In this document: piece by piece, positions 33,366 to 42,139 of the stretch | Numbering within the stretch: the stretch's first letter is position 1 | How the letters are laid out: each line of letters starts with the position of its first letter | Source of the DNA: Corynebacterium hansenii | GTDB taxonomy: Bacteria > Actinomycetota > Actinomycetes > Mycobacteriales > Mycobacteriaceae | Length of the DNA stretch: 64,000 bases | Direction of reading: 5' to 3' | Assembly: GCF_030408795.1 (NCBI RefSeq) | Contig: NZ_CP047211.1 | Location: forward strand, 1 to 64,000 | Position numbers and translations under genes: made by a program | Notes under the pieces: model-generated | Seen by the model: only the letters and a program-made list of their open reading frames with translations | The model's database searches: none | What the model was told of the DNA's origin: nothing

Positions 33366-33380
33366 TGTGGTCAGTCCACA
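33366..33380. promoter_or_regulatory. LldR-type operator, lldP side
   Basis: TGTGGTCAGTCCACA is an imperfect palindrome with one mismatch to TNGTNNNACNA. It lies about 180 nt upstream of lldP. Confidence 0.65.
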
Positions 33381-33463
33381 GGAGATTATGTGACTGCGGT
33401 CACCCAAATCAAGGGCCAAAACAAAAATGTTTCGGCATTTGCGTGACCTGCCTCACTGGTTTA

Positions 33464-33480
33464 CTGTGGTCTGACCACAG
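33464..33480. promoter_or_regulatory. LldR-type operator, lutA side
   Basis: CTGTGGTCTGACCACAG is a perfect 17-nt palindrome whose centre TGGTCTGACCA matches the published LldR motif TNGTNNNACNA exactly. It lies about 135 nt upstream of lutA. Confidence 0.8.
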
Positions 33481-33613
33481 CCCGGGACGGGGTCACGCTC
33501 GACTCCGCCCATCCCGCGCCGAGGCCGGAGGCGGCACCCGACGCACACCCCGGAATGCCGCTCCACCAGCTGTTTCGACGCAATCCCGGCTGCCCACCCA
33601 CCCTGGAGGTCCC

Positions 33614-34549
33614 ATGAGAATCGCGTTGTTCTCCACGTGCATCGTGGACGCGATGTACCCGAAGGTCGCCCTGGCCACCGTCCGCATACTCGAGCGCCTC
33701 GGCCACGAGGTCGTCTTCCCGCCCGGCCAAGGCTGCTGCTCGCAGATGCACGTCAACAGCGGGTACCTCGCCGACGCGCTGCCGGTCGTGCGCAACCACG
33801 TCGAGGCGTTCGAGTCCGCCGACTACGACGTCGCCGTCGCGCCATCGGGGTCGTGCGTCGCCTCCCTCGGGCACCAGCAGCCGATGGTCGCCCGCATCTG
33901 CGGCGACGACGGCCTGGCGCAGCGCGCCGCGGAGGTCGCCGGCACCACCTACGAGCTGTCGCAGCTGCTCGTCGACGTCCTCGGCATCACCGACGCCGCG
34001 GAACAGCTCGGCTCGTACTTCCCGCATCCGGTGACGTACCACCCCTCCTGCCACGGGATGCGGCTGCTGCGGCTGGGGGACCGGCAGCCCGGGCTGCTCC
34101 GCACGGTCGGCGGCATCGATTTCCGGGAGCTTCCCGACGCCGACGAGTGCTGCGGTTTCGGCGGCACCTTCGCCATGAAGAACCCGGGCGTGTCCGGGGC
34201 GATGGTCGACGCGAAGATCGGCAACATCGTCGGCACCGGCGCCTCGGTGTGCGCCGGCGGCGACGCCTCGTGCCTGATGCACATGGGCGGAGCCATGTCG
34301 CGGCGCGAGGTTCCCGTCACCGCGGTGCATTTCGCCGAGATCCTCGCCTCCACCCGCGAGGAGCCCCTGGAGGTGTCGGGCCCGGTCGAATTGTCCATCC
34401 CCGAACCGGGCCGGTTCCGCGGGCGGACCGGCCGCCGTGCCGGCTGCGCCGACCGTGCCGCTCACGCTGATCACGTCGACGGTGCCGCTCACGCCGTTCA
34501 CGCCGGTCACGACACGCGCAGCGCCGCGACCGAAGGGGGCCGACGATGA
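33614..34549 (+). CDS. lutA: L-lactate utilisation protein LutA (CCG-domain oxidoreductase)
   Basis: LutA is one subunit of the iron-sulphur LutABC complex that oxidises L-lactate to pyruvate. The 311-residue product carries two Cys-rich CCG-type domains, seen as PGQGCCSQMH with YHPSCHGMR, then DECCGFGGTFA with AGGDASCLMHM. TGGAGGT precedes ATG 33614. After about residue 255 it has an unusual Arg/Ala/His-rich tail with alternating AH/DH dipeptides, absent from typical LutA. Its stop overlaps lutB. Confidence 0.92.
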   Translation: MRIALFSTCIVDAMYPKVALATVRILERLGHEVVFPPGQGCCSQMHVNSGYLADALPVVRNHVEAFESADYDVAVAPSGSCVASLGHQQPMVARICGDDGLAQRAAEVAGTTYELSQLLVDVLGITDAAEQLGSYFPHPVTYHPSCHGMRLLRLGDRQPGLLRTVGGIDFRELPDADECCGFGGTFAMKNPGVSGAMVDAKIGNIVGTGASVCAGGDASCLMHMGGAMSRREVPVTAVHFAEILASTREEPLEVSGPVELSIPEPGRFRGRTGRRAGCADRAAHADHVDGAAHAVHAGHDTRSAATEGGRR

Positions 34550-36123
34550 CCGCCATCAACCTGGGCATCCCCGCCGCCCGCCCGGTCCACGGCCACGGGA
34601 ACCTGCACGCCACCAAGGCCTTCCCGGCGGCGGCGAAGGAGCAGATGAAAAACGGGCAGATGCGCGCGAACATCCGCCACGCCACCCACACCATCCGCGG
34701 CAAGCGCGCCGCGGTCGCCGCCGAGCTCCCCGACTGGGAGCTGCTCCGCGACGCGGGGTCGGCGCTCAAGCAGAACGTCGCCGCCAACCTCCCCGAGCTT
34801 CTCGAGGAATTCGAGCGCAACTTCACCGCCCGTGGCGGCACGGTGCATTGGGCACGCGACGCCGAAGAGGCCAACGCCATCGTCGCAAAGCTGATCCGGG
34901 ACACGGGATCGACCGAGGTCATCAAGGTGAAGTCCATGGCCACCCAGGAAATCGGGCTGGAGGCCCACCTGGCGCAGCAGGGGATCACCGCGACGGAGAC
35001 CGACCTGGCCGAGCTGATCGTGCAGCTGGGCCACGACAAGCCCTCGCACATCCTCGTGCCGGCGATCCACCGCAACCGCCACGAGATCCGCGACATCTTC
35101 CTCGCCGAGATGCCCGGCGCCGATGAGTCGCTGACCTCCGAGCCCCGCGACCTGGCCGAGGCCGCGCGGCTGCACCTGCGCGAGAAATTCCTGGGCACCA
35201 CCGTCGCGGTCTCCGGCGCGAACTTCGGCGTCGCCGAAACGGGCACGCTCACCGTCGTCGAATCCGAGGGCAACGGCCGCATGTGCCTGACGCTGCCGGA
35301 CACGCTGATCACGGTGATGGGCATCGAGAAGATCGTGCCGTCGTTCTCCGACCTGGAGGTGTTCCTGCAGCTGCTGCCCAGGTCCTCGACGGGCGAGCGC
35401 ATGAACCCGTACACCTCCATGTGGACCGGCGTCACCCCCGGCGACGGGCCGCAGAACGTGCACGTGGTGCTGCTGGACAACGGCCGCACCGCGGTCCTCG
35501 GCGACGAGGTCGGCCGCTCGGCGCTGCACTGCATCCGCTGCTCCGCGTGCCTCAACGTCTGCCCGGTGTACGAGCACGCCGGCGGGCACTCCTACGGGTC
35601 GACCTACCCCGGCCCGATCGGGGCGATCCTGTCGCCGCAGCTGACGGGCATCACCTCGGAGGAGAACGCGTCGCTGCCGTTCGCCTCGTCGCTGTGCGGC
35701 GCCTGCTACGACGTGTGCCCGGTGAAGATCAACATCCCCGAAATCCTCGTGCACCTGCGCGCGAAGGCGGTGGAGGCGCAGCGCGGGCCGGTGCCGTCGC
35801 AGATGGATCTGATGATGAAGGCCGCGTCGGCGGCGATGTCCTCCGGATCGCGCATGTCGCTGCTGGAAAAGGGCCTGCCGCTGGGCCGCCTCGTCGCCGG
35901 CCGCGACCGGAAGATCGGGTGGCTGCCCGGGTTGGCCGGCGGCTGGACCGATGAGCGCGACATCCCCGCCCCGCCGAAGAAGTCGTTCCGCGCGTGGTGG
36001 AGGAAGCACGGCGCGACCAACAGCGAGAGCGCGCCGGATGGGGCGCCCCGCAACGCCGGCGCGGCCGGAGAGCAGGAGCAGCCCCGGCAGCGGGCGCGGA
36101 GCGGAAAGCAGGAGCAGAAATGA
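34546..36123 (+). CDS. lutB: L-lactate utilisation protein LutB (iron-sulphur subunit)
   Basis: LutB is the iron-sulphur electron-transfer subunit, 525 residues. An N-terminal LUD domain (about 60-300, with TGSTEVIKVKSMATQEIGL and GVAETGTLTVVES) is followed by two 4Fe-4S clusters (HCIRCSACLNVCPVYE and CGACYDVCPVKINIPE), then a C-terminal domain with RAWWRKHG. A Lys/Gln/Arg-rich tail is added at the end. It overlaps lutA and lutC by 4 nt each, so translation is coupled. A minus-oriented GCTTTGCGACG lies at 34881-34891. Confidence 0.94.
   Translation: MTAINLGIPAARPVHGHGNLHATKAFPAAAKEQMKNGQMRANIRHATHTIRGKRAAVAAELPDWELLRDAGSALKQNVAANLPELLEEFERNFTARGGTVHWARDAEEANAIVAKLIRDTGSTEVIKVKSMATQEIGLEAHLAQQGITATETDLAELIVQLGHDKPSHILVPAIHRNRHEIRDIFLAEMPGADESLTSEPRDLAEAARLHLREKFLGTTVAVSGANFGVAETGTLTVVESEGNGRMCLTLPDTLITVMGIEKIVPSFSDLEVFLQLLPRSSTGERMNPYTSMWTGVTPGDGPQNVHVVLLDNGRTAVLGDEVGRSALHCIRCSACLNVCPVYEHAGGHSYGSTYPGPIGAILSPQLTGITSEENASLPFASSLCGACYDVCPVKINIPEILVHLRAKAVEAQRGPVPSQMDLMMKAASAAMSSGSRMSLLEKGLPLGRLVAGRDRKIGWLPGLAGGWTDERDIPAPPKKSFRAWWRKHGATNSESAPDGAPRNAGAAGEQEQPRQRARSGKQEQK
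34881..34891 (-). repeat. GCTTTGCGACG copy 4 (minus orientation)
   Basis: Exact 11-mer on the minus strand inside lutB, read there as GTC GCA AAG. Confidence 0.85.
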
Positions 36124-36773
36124 GCGACGCCAAAAACGAGATCCTCCGCCGCATCCGGGACGCGCTCGGCGACGGGCCGGTCGCCCCCGACGTCCCGCGC
36201 AACTACCGGCGCACCTCCGGCCGGGACGCCGCGGCGATCCTGGACATGCTGGAGGACCGGCTGATCGACTACCGGGCCAACGTCTACCGCGAGACCCCGG
36301 ACACCCTCCCGGCCAGGTTGGGGGAGCTGCTTTGCGACGCCCGCCGGGTCGTCGTCCCCTCCGGATTGGATCGGGCGTGGCTGCCCGAGGGCGGTGCCGG
36401 AAGCGACGGCGCGCCGGGTGCGGCCCGCTTCCACGCCGACACGGCCGATGCGCCGCTCGGGGTCCGCGAGCTCAACGACACGGTCGACGCCGTGGTGACG
36501 TCGTCGACGGTGTCCTGCGCGGAGACCGGGACGATCTTCCTCACCGGTCGGCCGGACGAGGGCCGCCGCGCCATCAGCCTGGTGCCCGACCACCACATCT
36601 GCATCGTGCCCGCCGGCAGCGTCACCGAACTCGTGCCCGAGGCGATGGCCCGGGTCGAGCCGACCGCGCCGATCACCATGATCTCCGGCCCCTCCGCGAC
36701 GTCGGACATCGAACTCGAGCGCGTCGAGGGCGTGCACGGGCCCCGCCGCCTGGACGTCATCCTCCTCGGCTGA
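36120..36773 (+). CDS. lutC: L-lactate utilisation protein LutC (LUD domain)
   Basis: LutC is the third subunit of the lactate oxidation complex, 217 residues with a single LUD domain. Motifs include EILRRIRDALG at the start, VVTSSTVSCAETGTIFL, SLVPDHHICIVPAGSV and GPSATSDIELERVEGVHGPRRLDVILL at the end. Its ATG overlaps the lutB stop (ATGA). GCTTTGCGACG at 36329-36339 gives the codons CTT TGC GAC. Confidence 0.93.
   Translation: MSDAKNEILRRIRDALGDGPVAPDVPRNYRRTSGRDAAAILDMLEDRLIDYRANVYRETPDTLPARLGELLCDARRVVVPSGLDRAWLPEGGAGSDGAPGAARFHADTADAPLGVRELNDTVDAVVTSSTVSCAETGTIFLTGRPDEGRRAISLVPDHHICIVPAGSVTELVPEAMARVEPTAPITMISGPSATSDIELERVEGVHGPRRLDVILLG
36329..36339 (+). repeat. GCTTTGCGACG copy 5
   Basis: Exact 11-mer inside lutC. 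Confidence 0.85.
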
Positions 36774-36849
36774 CCCGGCACGCACCACGCCCGACAACAG
36801 CCCCCGGCCGCCGGAACCCGCCGGCCGGGGCGGAAATGGAACCAACCTG

Positions 36850-39800
36850 ATGTTCAAGAAGATCCTCGTGGCCAACCGCGGCGAAATCGCCATCCGCGCC
36901 TTCCGCTCGGCCTACGAACTGGGAATCAAGACCGTCGCGGTGTACCCGCACGAAGACCGGTATTCGATCCACCGGCAGAAGGCCGACGAGGCCTACCAGA
37001 TCGGCGTCGAGGGCCACCCCGTCCGCGCCTACCTCGACGTCGGCGAGATCATCCGCGTCGCCGTGGAATCCGGGTGCGACGCCATCTACCCGGGCTACGG
37101 CTTCCTTTCGGAGAACCCGGATCTGGCCCGCGCCGCCGAGGAGGCCGGCATCACCTTCATCGGCCCCCGCGCCGAGGTGCTGGAGCTCGCGGGCAACAAG
37201 GTGGAGGCGCTGCGCGCGGCCCAGCGCGCGGGCATCCCGACGCTCCGGTCGACGGAGCCGTCCGACGACGTCGACGCGCTGCTGGAGCAGGCCGACGAAA
37301 TCGGTTTCCCCATCTTCGTCAAGGCCGTCGCGGGCGGCGGCGGGCGCGGCATGCGCCGGGTGGAAACCCGCGAGGCGCTTCCCGACGCCCTGGGCGCGGC
37401 GATGCGCGAGGCGGCGACCGCCTTCGGCGACGCGACGGTATTCCTCGAGCAGGCGGTGCTGCGGCCCCGCCACATCGAGGTGCAGGTGCTCGCCGACGCC
37501 ACGGGCGAAACGGTGCACCTCTTCGAGCGCGACTGCTCCCTGCAGCGGCGCCACCAGAAGGTGGTGGAGATCGCGCCGGCCCCCAACCTCGACGAGGGCA
37601 TCCGCGAGGCCCTGCACCGCGACGCCGTGAAGCTGGCCCGCGAGCTCGGCTACGTCAACGCCGGCACGGTCGAATTCCTGGTGGACACCGTCGGCGAGCG
37701 CGCCGGCGAGCACGTGTTCATCGAGATGAACCCCCGAATTCAGGTCGAGCACACGGTCACCGAGGAAATCACCGACGTCGACATCGTCCAGGCGCAGCTG
37801 TGCATCGCCGCCGGGCAGACGCTGGCGGACCTGGACATCGCCCAGGACCGGCTGCGCGTGCGCGGGGCGGCGATGCAGTGCCGCATCACCACCGAGGACC
37901 CGGCGAACGACTTCCGCCCGGACGTCGGGCGCATCTCGGCGTACCGCTCGGTCGGCGGCGCGGGCGTCCGGCTCGACGGGGGCACCATCTACGCGGGCGC
38001 GGAAATTTCCCCGCACTTCGATTCGATGCTGGTCAAGCTGATCTGCCGGGGCCGGGACCACCAGGCCGCCGTCCGGCGGGCGCGCCGGGCGCTGGCGGAG
38101 TTCCGCGTCCGCGGGGTGGCCACCAACATCAGCTTCCTCCGTGCGGTGGTCGCCGACGAGGAGTTCCTGGCGGGCAACGTGACCACCGACTTCATCGAGA
38201 AGCGGCCCGAGCTGCTCCGCGGCGAAGCGTCGGCCGATCGCGGCACGAAGGCATTGAGGTGGCTGGCCGAGGTGACCGTCAACAAGCCCCATGGCGAGCC
38301 CGTCGCGGGCCCGGACCCGCGCGCCAAGCTGCCCCGGCACCCCGGCGACAAGCTGGACGAACCCCTGCGCTCGCCTTTCGACGGCCCGTCGCGGCATGTC
38401 CCGCCGGCCGGGTGGCGGCAGGTGCTGCTCGAAGAAGGCCCCGAGGGGTTCGCCGCGAAACTGCGTGAGCAGCGGGCCGTGGCGGTGACGTCGACGACCT
38501 TCCGCGACGCCCACCAGTCCTTGCTGGCCACGCGCGTGCGCACCCGCGACCTGCTGGCCGCGGCGCCGGCGTACGCGCACACGCTGCCGCATCTGCTGTC
38601 GGTCGAGGCCTGGGGCGGCGCGACCTACGACGTCGCACTGCGCTTCCTGGGCGAGGACCCGTGGGAGCGGCTGCGCCTGCTGCGCGAGGCGATGCCGAAC
38701 ATTCCCATCCAGATGCTGCTGCGCGGGCGCAACACCGTCGGCTACACGCCGTACCCGGTGAAGGTGACCGATGCCTTCGTGCGCGAGGCCGCCGATACGG
38801 GCGTGGACATCTTCCGCATCTTCGACGCCCTCAACGATGTCGAGCAGATGCGCCCGGCGATCGAGGCCGTCCGCCGCACCGGCACCGCCGTCGCCGAGGT
38901 CGCCCTGTGCTACACCGGCAACCTCGCCGATCCCGCCGAGGACCTGTACACGCTCGACTACTACCTGGAGCTGGCGCAGCGCTGCGTCGACGCCGGCGCG
39001 CACATCCTGGCGATCAAGGACATGGCGGGCCTGCTGCGCCCGGCGGCGGCGAAGACGCTGGTCTCGGCGCTGCGGGAGCGTTTCGACCTGCCCGTCCACC
39101 TGCACACCCACGACACCGCGGGCGGCCAGCTGGCGACGATCATGGCGGCCGTGGAAGCCGGCGTGGACGCCGTGGACGTCGCCGATGCCTCGATGGCCGG
39201 CACGACGTCGCAGGTCTCCGCGTCCGCCCTGGTCGCCGCGCTCGAGCACACCGACCGCGACACCGGCATCCCGCTGGACGCGATCTCCGCGATGGAGCCG
39301 TACTGGGAGGTCATCCGCACGATGTACCGGCCGTTCGAGTCGGGGCTGACCGCCCCGACCGGCCGCGTCTACCGCCACGAGATCCCCGGCGGGCAGCTGT
39401 CCAACCTGCGCCAGCAGGCGATCGCCCTGGGCCTGGGCGATCGTTTCGAGGCCATCGAGGACATGTACGCCGCGGCCGACGCGATCCTCGGGAGGCTGAT
39501 CAAGGTGACGCCGTCGTCGAAGGTCGTGGGCGACCTGGCGCTGGCGATGGTGGGCATGGGCGTCGACCCGGCGGAGCTGGCCGCCGACCCCGCCAACTTC
39601 GACATCCCCGATTCGGTGGTGAACTTCCTGGCCGGCGAGCTGGGCACGCCGCCTGGCGGGTGGCCCGAACCGTTCCGGACGCGGGCCCTGCGCGGCCGCG
39701 GCGTCACCGGGGGAGTGAAGGACCTGAGCGAGGAGGATTCCCGTGCGCTCGCGGCGGATTCCGCGACGCGCCGGGCGACGCTGAACCGGCTGCTGTTCCC

Positions 39801-40314
39801 CGGCCCCACCCGCGACCACCTCGAACACCGCGCGAAGTACGGCGACCTGTCGTCCCTGCACACACGCGATTTCCTCTACGGCCTGACGCCGGAGCGGGAG
39901 CACGTGATCTCGCTGGGCAAGGGCGTCCGGCTGTTGGTCACGCTCGAGGCGATCTCGGAGCCGGACGAGAAGGGCATGCGCACCGTGATGGTCGCCCTCA
40001 ACGGCCAGCTGCGGCTCGTCGACGTCCGCGACCACTCGGTCGCCACCGAGATCCCGGAGGTGCGCCGGGCCGATCCCGCAGACCCCGGCCACGTCGCCGC
40101 GCCCTTCGCGGGTGCCGTCGCCGTCACGGTCGCGGAAGGTGACGTCGTGGAGGCCGGCGCCCAGGTGGCCACCATCGAGGCGATGAAGATGGAGGCGTCC
40201 ATCACCGCGCCCGTCGGCGGCACGGTCACGCAGGTGCCGCTGGCCGGGGTCACCCAGGTCAACGGCGGCGATCTGCTGCTCGTGCTCGACCCGGATGCGG
40301 GGGAGCCCGCCTAA
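36850..40314 (+). CDS. pyc: Pyruvate carboxylase
   Basis: This biotin enzyme makes oxaloacetate from pyruvate and bicarbonate. The 1154-residue chain has all three modules. Biotin carboxylase spans 1-about 455 (KILVANRGEIAIRAFR, the ATP loop GGGGRGM, FIEMNPRIQVEHTVTEE). Carboxyltransferase is at about 545-820 (TTFRDAHQSLLATRVRTRD, the metal-binding HLHTHDTAG). The C-terminal biotinyl domain has AMKMEAS with Lys near 1113. Start and length match the C. glutamicum enzyme. It lies 76 nt after lutC; a GC-rich hairpin (36802-36830) sits in the gap, so it may have its own transcript. Confidence 0.96.
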   Translation: MFKKILVANRGEIAIRAFRSAYELGIKTVAVYPHEDRYSIHRQKADEAYQIGVEGHPVRAYLDVGEIIRVAVESGCDAIYPGYGFLSENPDLARAAEEAGITFIGPRAEVLELAGNKVEALRAAQRAGIPTLRSTEPSDDVDALLEQADEIGFPIFVKAVAGGGGRGMRRVETREALPDALGAAMREAATAFGDATVFLEQAVLRPRHIEVQVLADATGETVHLFERDCSLQRRHQKVVEIAPAPNLDEGIREALHRDAVKLARELGYVNAGTVEFLVDTVGERAGEHVFIEMNPRIQVEHTVTEEITDVDIVQAQLCIAAGQTLADLDIAQDRLRVRGAAMQCRITTEDPANDFRPDVGRISAYRSVGGAGVRLDGGTIYAGAEISPHFDSMLVKLICRGRDHQAAVRRARRALAEFRVRGVATNISFLRAVVADEEFLAGNVTTDFIEKRPELLRGEASADRGTKALRWLAEVTVNKPHGEPVAGPDPRAKLPRHPGDKLDEPLRSPFDGPSRHVPPAGWRQVLLEEGPEGFAAKLREQRAVAVTSTTFRDAHQSLLATRVRTRDLLAAAPAYAHTLPHLLSVEAWGGATYDVALRFLGEDPWERLRLLREAMPNIPIQMLLRGRNTVGYTPYPVKVTDAFVREAADTGVDIFRIFDALNDVEQMRPAIEAVRRTGTAVAEVALCYTGNLADPAEDLYTLDYYLELAQRCVDAGAHILAIKDMAGLLRPAAAKTLVSALRERFDLPVHLHTHDTAGGQLATIMAAVEAGVDAVDVADASMAGTTSQVSASALVAALEHTDRDTGIPLDAISAMEPYWEVIRTMYRPFESGLTAPTGRVYRHEIPGGQLSNLRQQAIALGLGDRFEAIEDMYAAADAILGRLIKVTPSSKVVGDLALAMVGMGVDPAELAADPANFDIPDSVVNFLAGELGTPPGGWPEPFRTRALRGRGVTGGVKDLSEEDSRALAADSATRRATLNRLLFPGPTRDHLEHRAKYGDLSSLHTRDFLYGLTPEREHVISLGKGVRLLVTLEAISEPDEKGMRTVMVALNGQLRLVDVRDHSVATEIPEVRRADPADPGHVAAPFAGAVAVTVAEGDVVEAGAQVATIEAMKMEASITAPVGGTVTQVPLAGVTQVNGGDLLLVLDPDAGEPA

Positions 40315-40529
40315 CCGCGCGACTTGCCGGTGGTGAAGCCGATCAGCTTGTGCGTGCCGTCGCACAGCGGCTTGATGGAGGATGCCCCGCACCGGCACAG
40401 CGCCACCACCGCGCGATCGGGGCGTTCGGGGTCCGCGCCGGGTTCGGCGGCGATGGCGAAATCGCCGCGGACCAGCAGCGGGCCGTTCGGGCACGCGGTG
40501 ATCACGGTGCGAGCGTCGTCGTCGCTCAT
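40311..40529 (-). CDS. CDGSH iron-sulphur domain protein
   Basis: This is a 72-residue protein with one CDGSH [2Fe-2S] motif, CRCGASSIKPLCDGTH, giving three Cys and one His ligand. It begins ITACPNGPLLVRGDF, typical of actinobacterial CDGSH proteins. The function is redox or Fe-S transfer, not defined. Its start overlaps the stop of the upstream oxidoreductase by ATGA, and its 3' end overlaps the pyc stop tail to tail. Confidence 0.9.
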   Translation of the reverse strand: MSDDDARTVITACPNGPLLVRGDFAIAAEPGADPERPDRAVVALCRCGASSIKPLCDGTHKLIGFTTGKSRG

Positions 40530-41725
40530 CGGCCGGTACCCCCGTCCTCGCCGTCGGCCGGAGCCGGGTTCGGGCCGCCGGGTTCGCGCAGCGCGGACCG
40601 CCCGTCGGACCAGGCGGCGTCGATGTGCGCGCCGACGAGGTCGTCCATGTGCAGGCTCGCCGCCGCCCCGAAGAGGATGTCCGCGGCCAGCTCCGGCTCG
40701 TCGTCGGTCAGGCCGCCCGCCAGATCCCGGCCGGCGATCTGCTCGTGGACGGCGTCGGCTTCCACGTGCTCGTCGAAATACCAGGTGACGTCGTTCCCGT
40801 GCCCGTGGCGTCGGAAAGCCCGCGCGTAGTGCTTGTTCGGGATCGACGACGTCATCTCGAACGCCGCCAGATGCCCGACGACCGCCCCGCGCAGCCGGCG
40901 GTGCAGGCCGAAGAAGCTCATCATGTTCAGCGAGGCCAGCGTGATCGCGGGGACCCGGTCGACGTAGGCGTCGGGGGCGTCGGAAAGCCCCATGCCGCGC
41001 AGCGTGCCGGCGAAAATCTCGGCGTGCATGCGGCCGGGGCGGCCGTTGCCGTACTCGTCGGACTGGATCTCCACCAGCGCCGCCTTCGCCCGGCCGCGCA
41101 GGCGCGGGATCGCCCACGAATGCGGGTCGGCCTCGCGCAGCGTGTAAATCGAGCGCAGCACCAGCAGTTCGCGCAGCTGCTCCTCGGTCGCCTTGCGGCC
41201 CGCCCACATGGCCAGGCCCGGCTTTGCGACGGCATCCGTCATCGCGAACAGCGCCTCGGTCACGGTGCGGCCGGGGGCGGGTTCGGTGGCGGTGACGGCG
41301 GCGTCGGGAAGCTCGACGATGTCGTGCAGGACGGTGTCGAAGGCGTCCTCGATGCGGGCGCGGATGGCCAGGAGGTCGGGATCCCACTCGAAATCGCCCG
41401 CGATCCAGCGCGCCGGGCCGTAGTGGAGCAGGTAGAGGAGGAAAAGCGTCAGTTGCACGTCATCGTGGTGGAGGAGCGCGTCGCCGGTGTCTCCGGCGCA
41501 TTCGGCCAGCGCGCTGTCGACGTGATCGGCGAGCGCCCGCATCGTCTCGGGCGTGTGCGCGGTGCGGCCGGTGAGCAGATCGAGCAACAATGCGCTGGCC
41601 GGTCCGCGCGGCGCGGGTGGTCCGGGAACGGCGGCGCGGTCGTCGGACGCCGGGATTTCCGGGGCCTCCGGTGCGTGGTTCGCGAGGGTCATCGGGGACT
41701 CGTTTCGGGTCGGGGATGCGTCCAT
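40526..41725 (-). CDS. Iron-containing redox enzyme family protein (haem-oxygenase-like fold)
   Basis: This is a 399-residue protein of the iron-containing redox enzyme family, predicted to have the all-helical haem-oxygenase-like diiron fold. Candidate metal-ligand segments are HAEIFAGTLRGMG, FEMTSSIPNKHYARAFRRHG and YFDEHVEADAVHEQIAG. The substrate is unknown. It forms an overlapping pair with the CDGSH gene, a recurrent actinobacterial arrangement. The start is uncertain: ATG 41725 is used, ATG 41692 or TTG 41755 are alternatives, and none has a good ribosome-binding site. GCTTTGCGACG lies inside at 41221-41231. Confidence 0.8.
   Translation of the reverse strand: MDASPTRNESPMTLANHAPEAPEIPASDDRAAVPGPPAPRGPASALLLDLLTGRTAHTPETMRALADHVDSALAECAGDTGDALLHHDDVQLTLFLLYLLHYGPARWIAGDFEWDPDLLAIRARIEDAFDTVLHDIVELPDAAVTATEPAPGRTVTEALFAMTDAVAKPGLAMWAGRKATEEQLRELLVLRSIYTLREADPHSWAIPRLRGRAKAALVEIQSDEYGNGRPGRMHAEIFAGTLRGMGLSDAPDAYVDRVPAITLASLNMMSFFGLHRRLRGAVVGHLAAFEMTSSIPNKHYARAFRRHGHGNDVTWYFDEHVEADAVHEQIAGRDLAGGLTDDEPELAADILFGAAASLHMDDLVGAHIDAAWSDGRSALREPGGPNPAPADGEDGGTGR
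41221..41231 (+). repeat. GCTTTGCGACG copy 6
   Basis: Exact 11-mer inside the iron-containing redox enzyme gene, read there as GTC GCA AAG. Confidence 0.85.
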
Positions 41726-41775
41726 CGACGGCGCGGCACGCGCGCGCACCGGCAACGCCGCAAAAAGGTGAATGC

Positions 41776-41791
41776 CATTCTAACGAGAATG
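41776..41791. promoter_or_regulatory. Palindrome upstream of the redox enzyme pair
   Basis: CATTCT-AACG-AGAATG is a perfect 6-bp inverted repeat with a 4-nt spacer, 51 nt upstream of the chosen redox-enzyme start. It does not match DtxR, LexA or the mycobacterial Zur consensus as recalled. The cognate regulator is unknown. Confidence 0.5.
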
Positions 41792-41800
41792 CGGAAGCGG

Positions 41801-41870
41801 CGGACGGGCGTCGGCCCGGGCAGCGGATGGTGCGGCTGACGTGCGTCGGTCCGGGCGGTGGTTGGTGCGG
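41801..41870. repeat. Imperfect 35-nt tandem duplication
   Basis: The two units share GACGKGCGTCGGYCCGGGC and TGGTGCGG (41801-41835 and 41836-41870). Non-coding. Confidence 0.6.
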
Positions 41871-42139
41871 TGGTGCACGGGCGTCGAATGGTGTGGTGGA
41901 CGGCGGCGGATGGCGGTGGACGGGGCGGCACGGATCCGCGGCCGTCGCTACCATCGCGCACACCGGTGACCGAGCGGAGGCTGCGGCGCCCCGGAAGCAC
42001 GACGGCACCAAGCCAACGACGAGACCATTCGATCGACCGACCCCTTCGAACGACGGGGCAGGCAGACGCCGGCCCCGTCCGGCTGGAGCCGGACCGGATC
42101 GGGTCGGGTCGAGGATGAGCGCGAGAGGAAGTGCGGATC

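Larger units (their letters stand above)
33188..33613. other. lldP / lutA divergent regulatory region
   Basis: There is no gene in 426 nt. It holds two operator-like palindromes (33366-33380 and 33464-33480) and one GCTTTGCGACG copy (33336-33346), the only copy of that 11-mer outside a coding sequence. The segment 33380-33465 is AT-richer than its surroundings and fits promoter DNA. Confidence 0.7.
41726..42139. other. Divergent intergenic region before the Rho-N-like gene
   Basis: There is no gene in about 410 nt. It contains a palindromic operator (41776-41791), a 35-nt tandem duplication (41801-41870) and GAGAGGAA just before the small downstream gene. Confidence 0.5.

Noticed and set aside
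36757..40494. 1245-codon open frame antisense to pyruvate carboxylase
   Set aside because: Typical high-GC shadow: Arg/Gly/Val-rich translation without recognisable domains, opposite a complete pyc gene.
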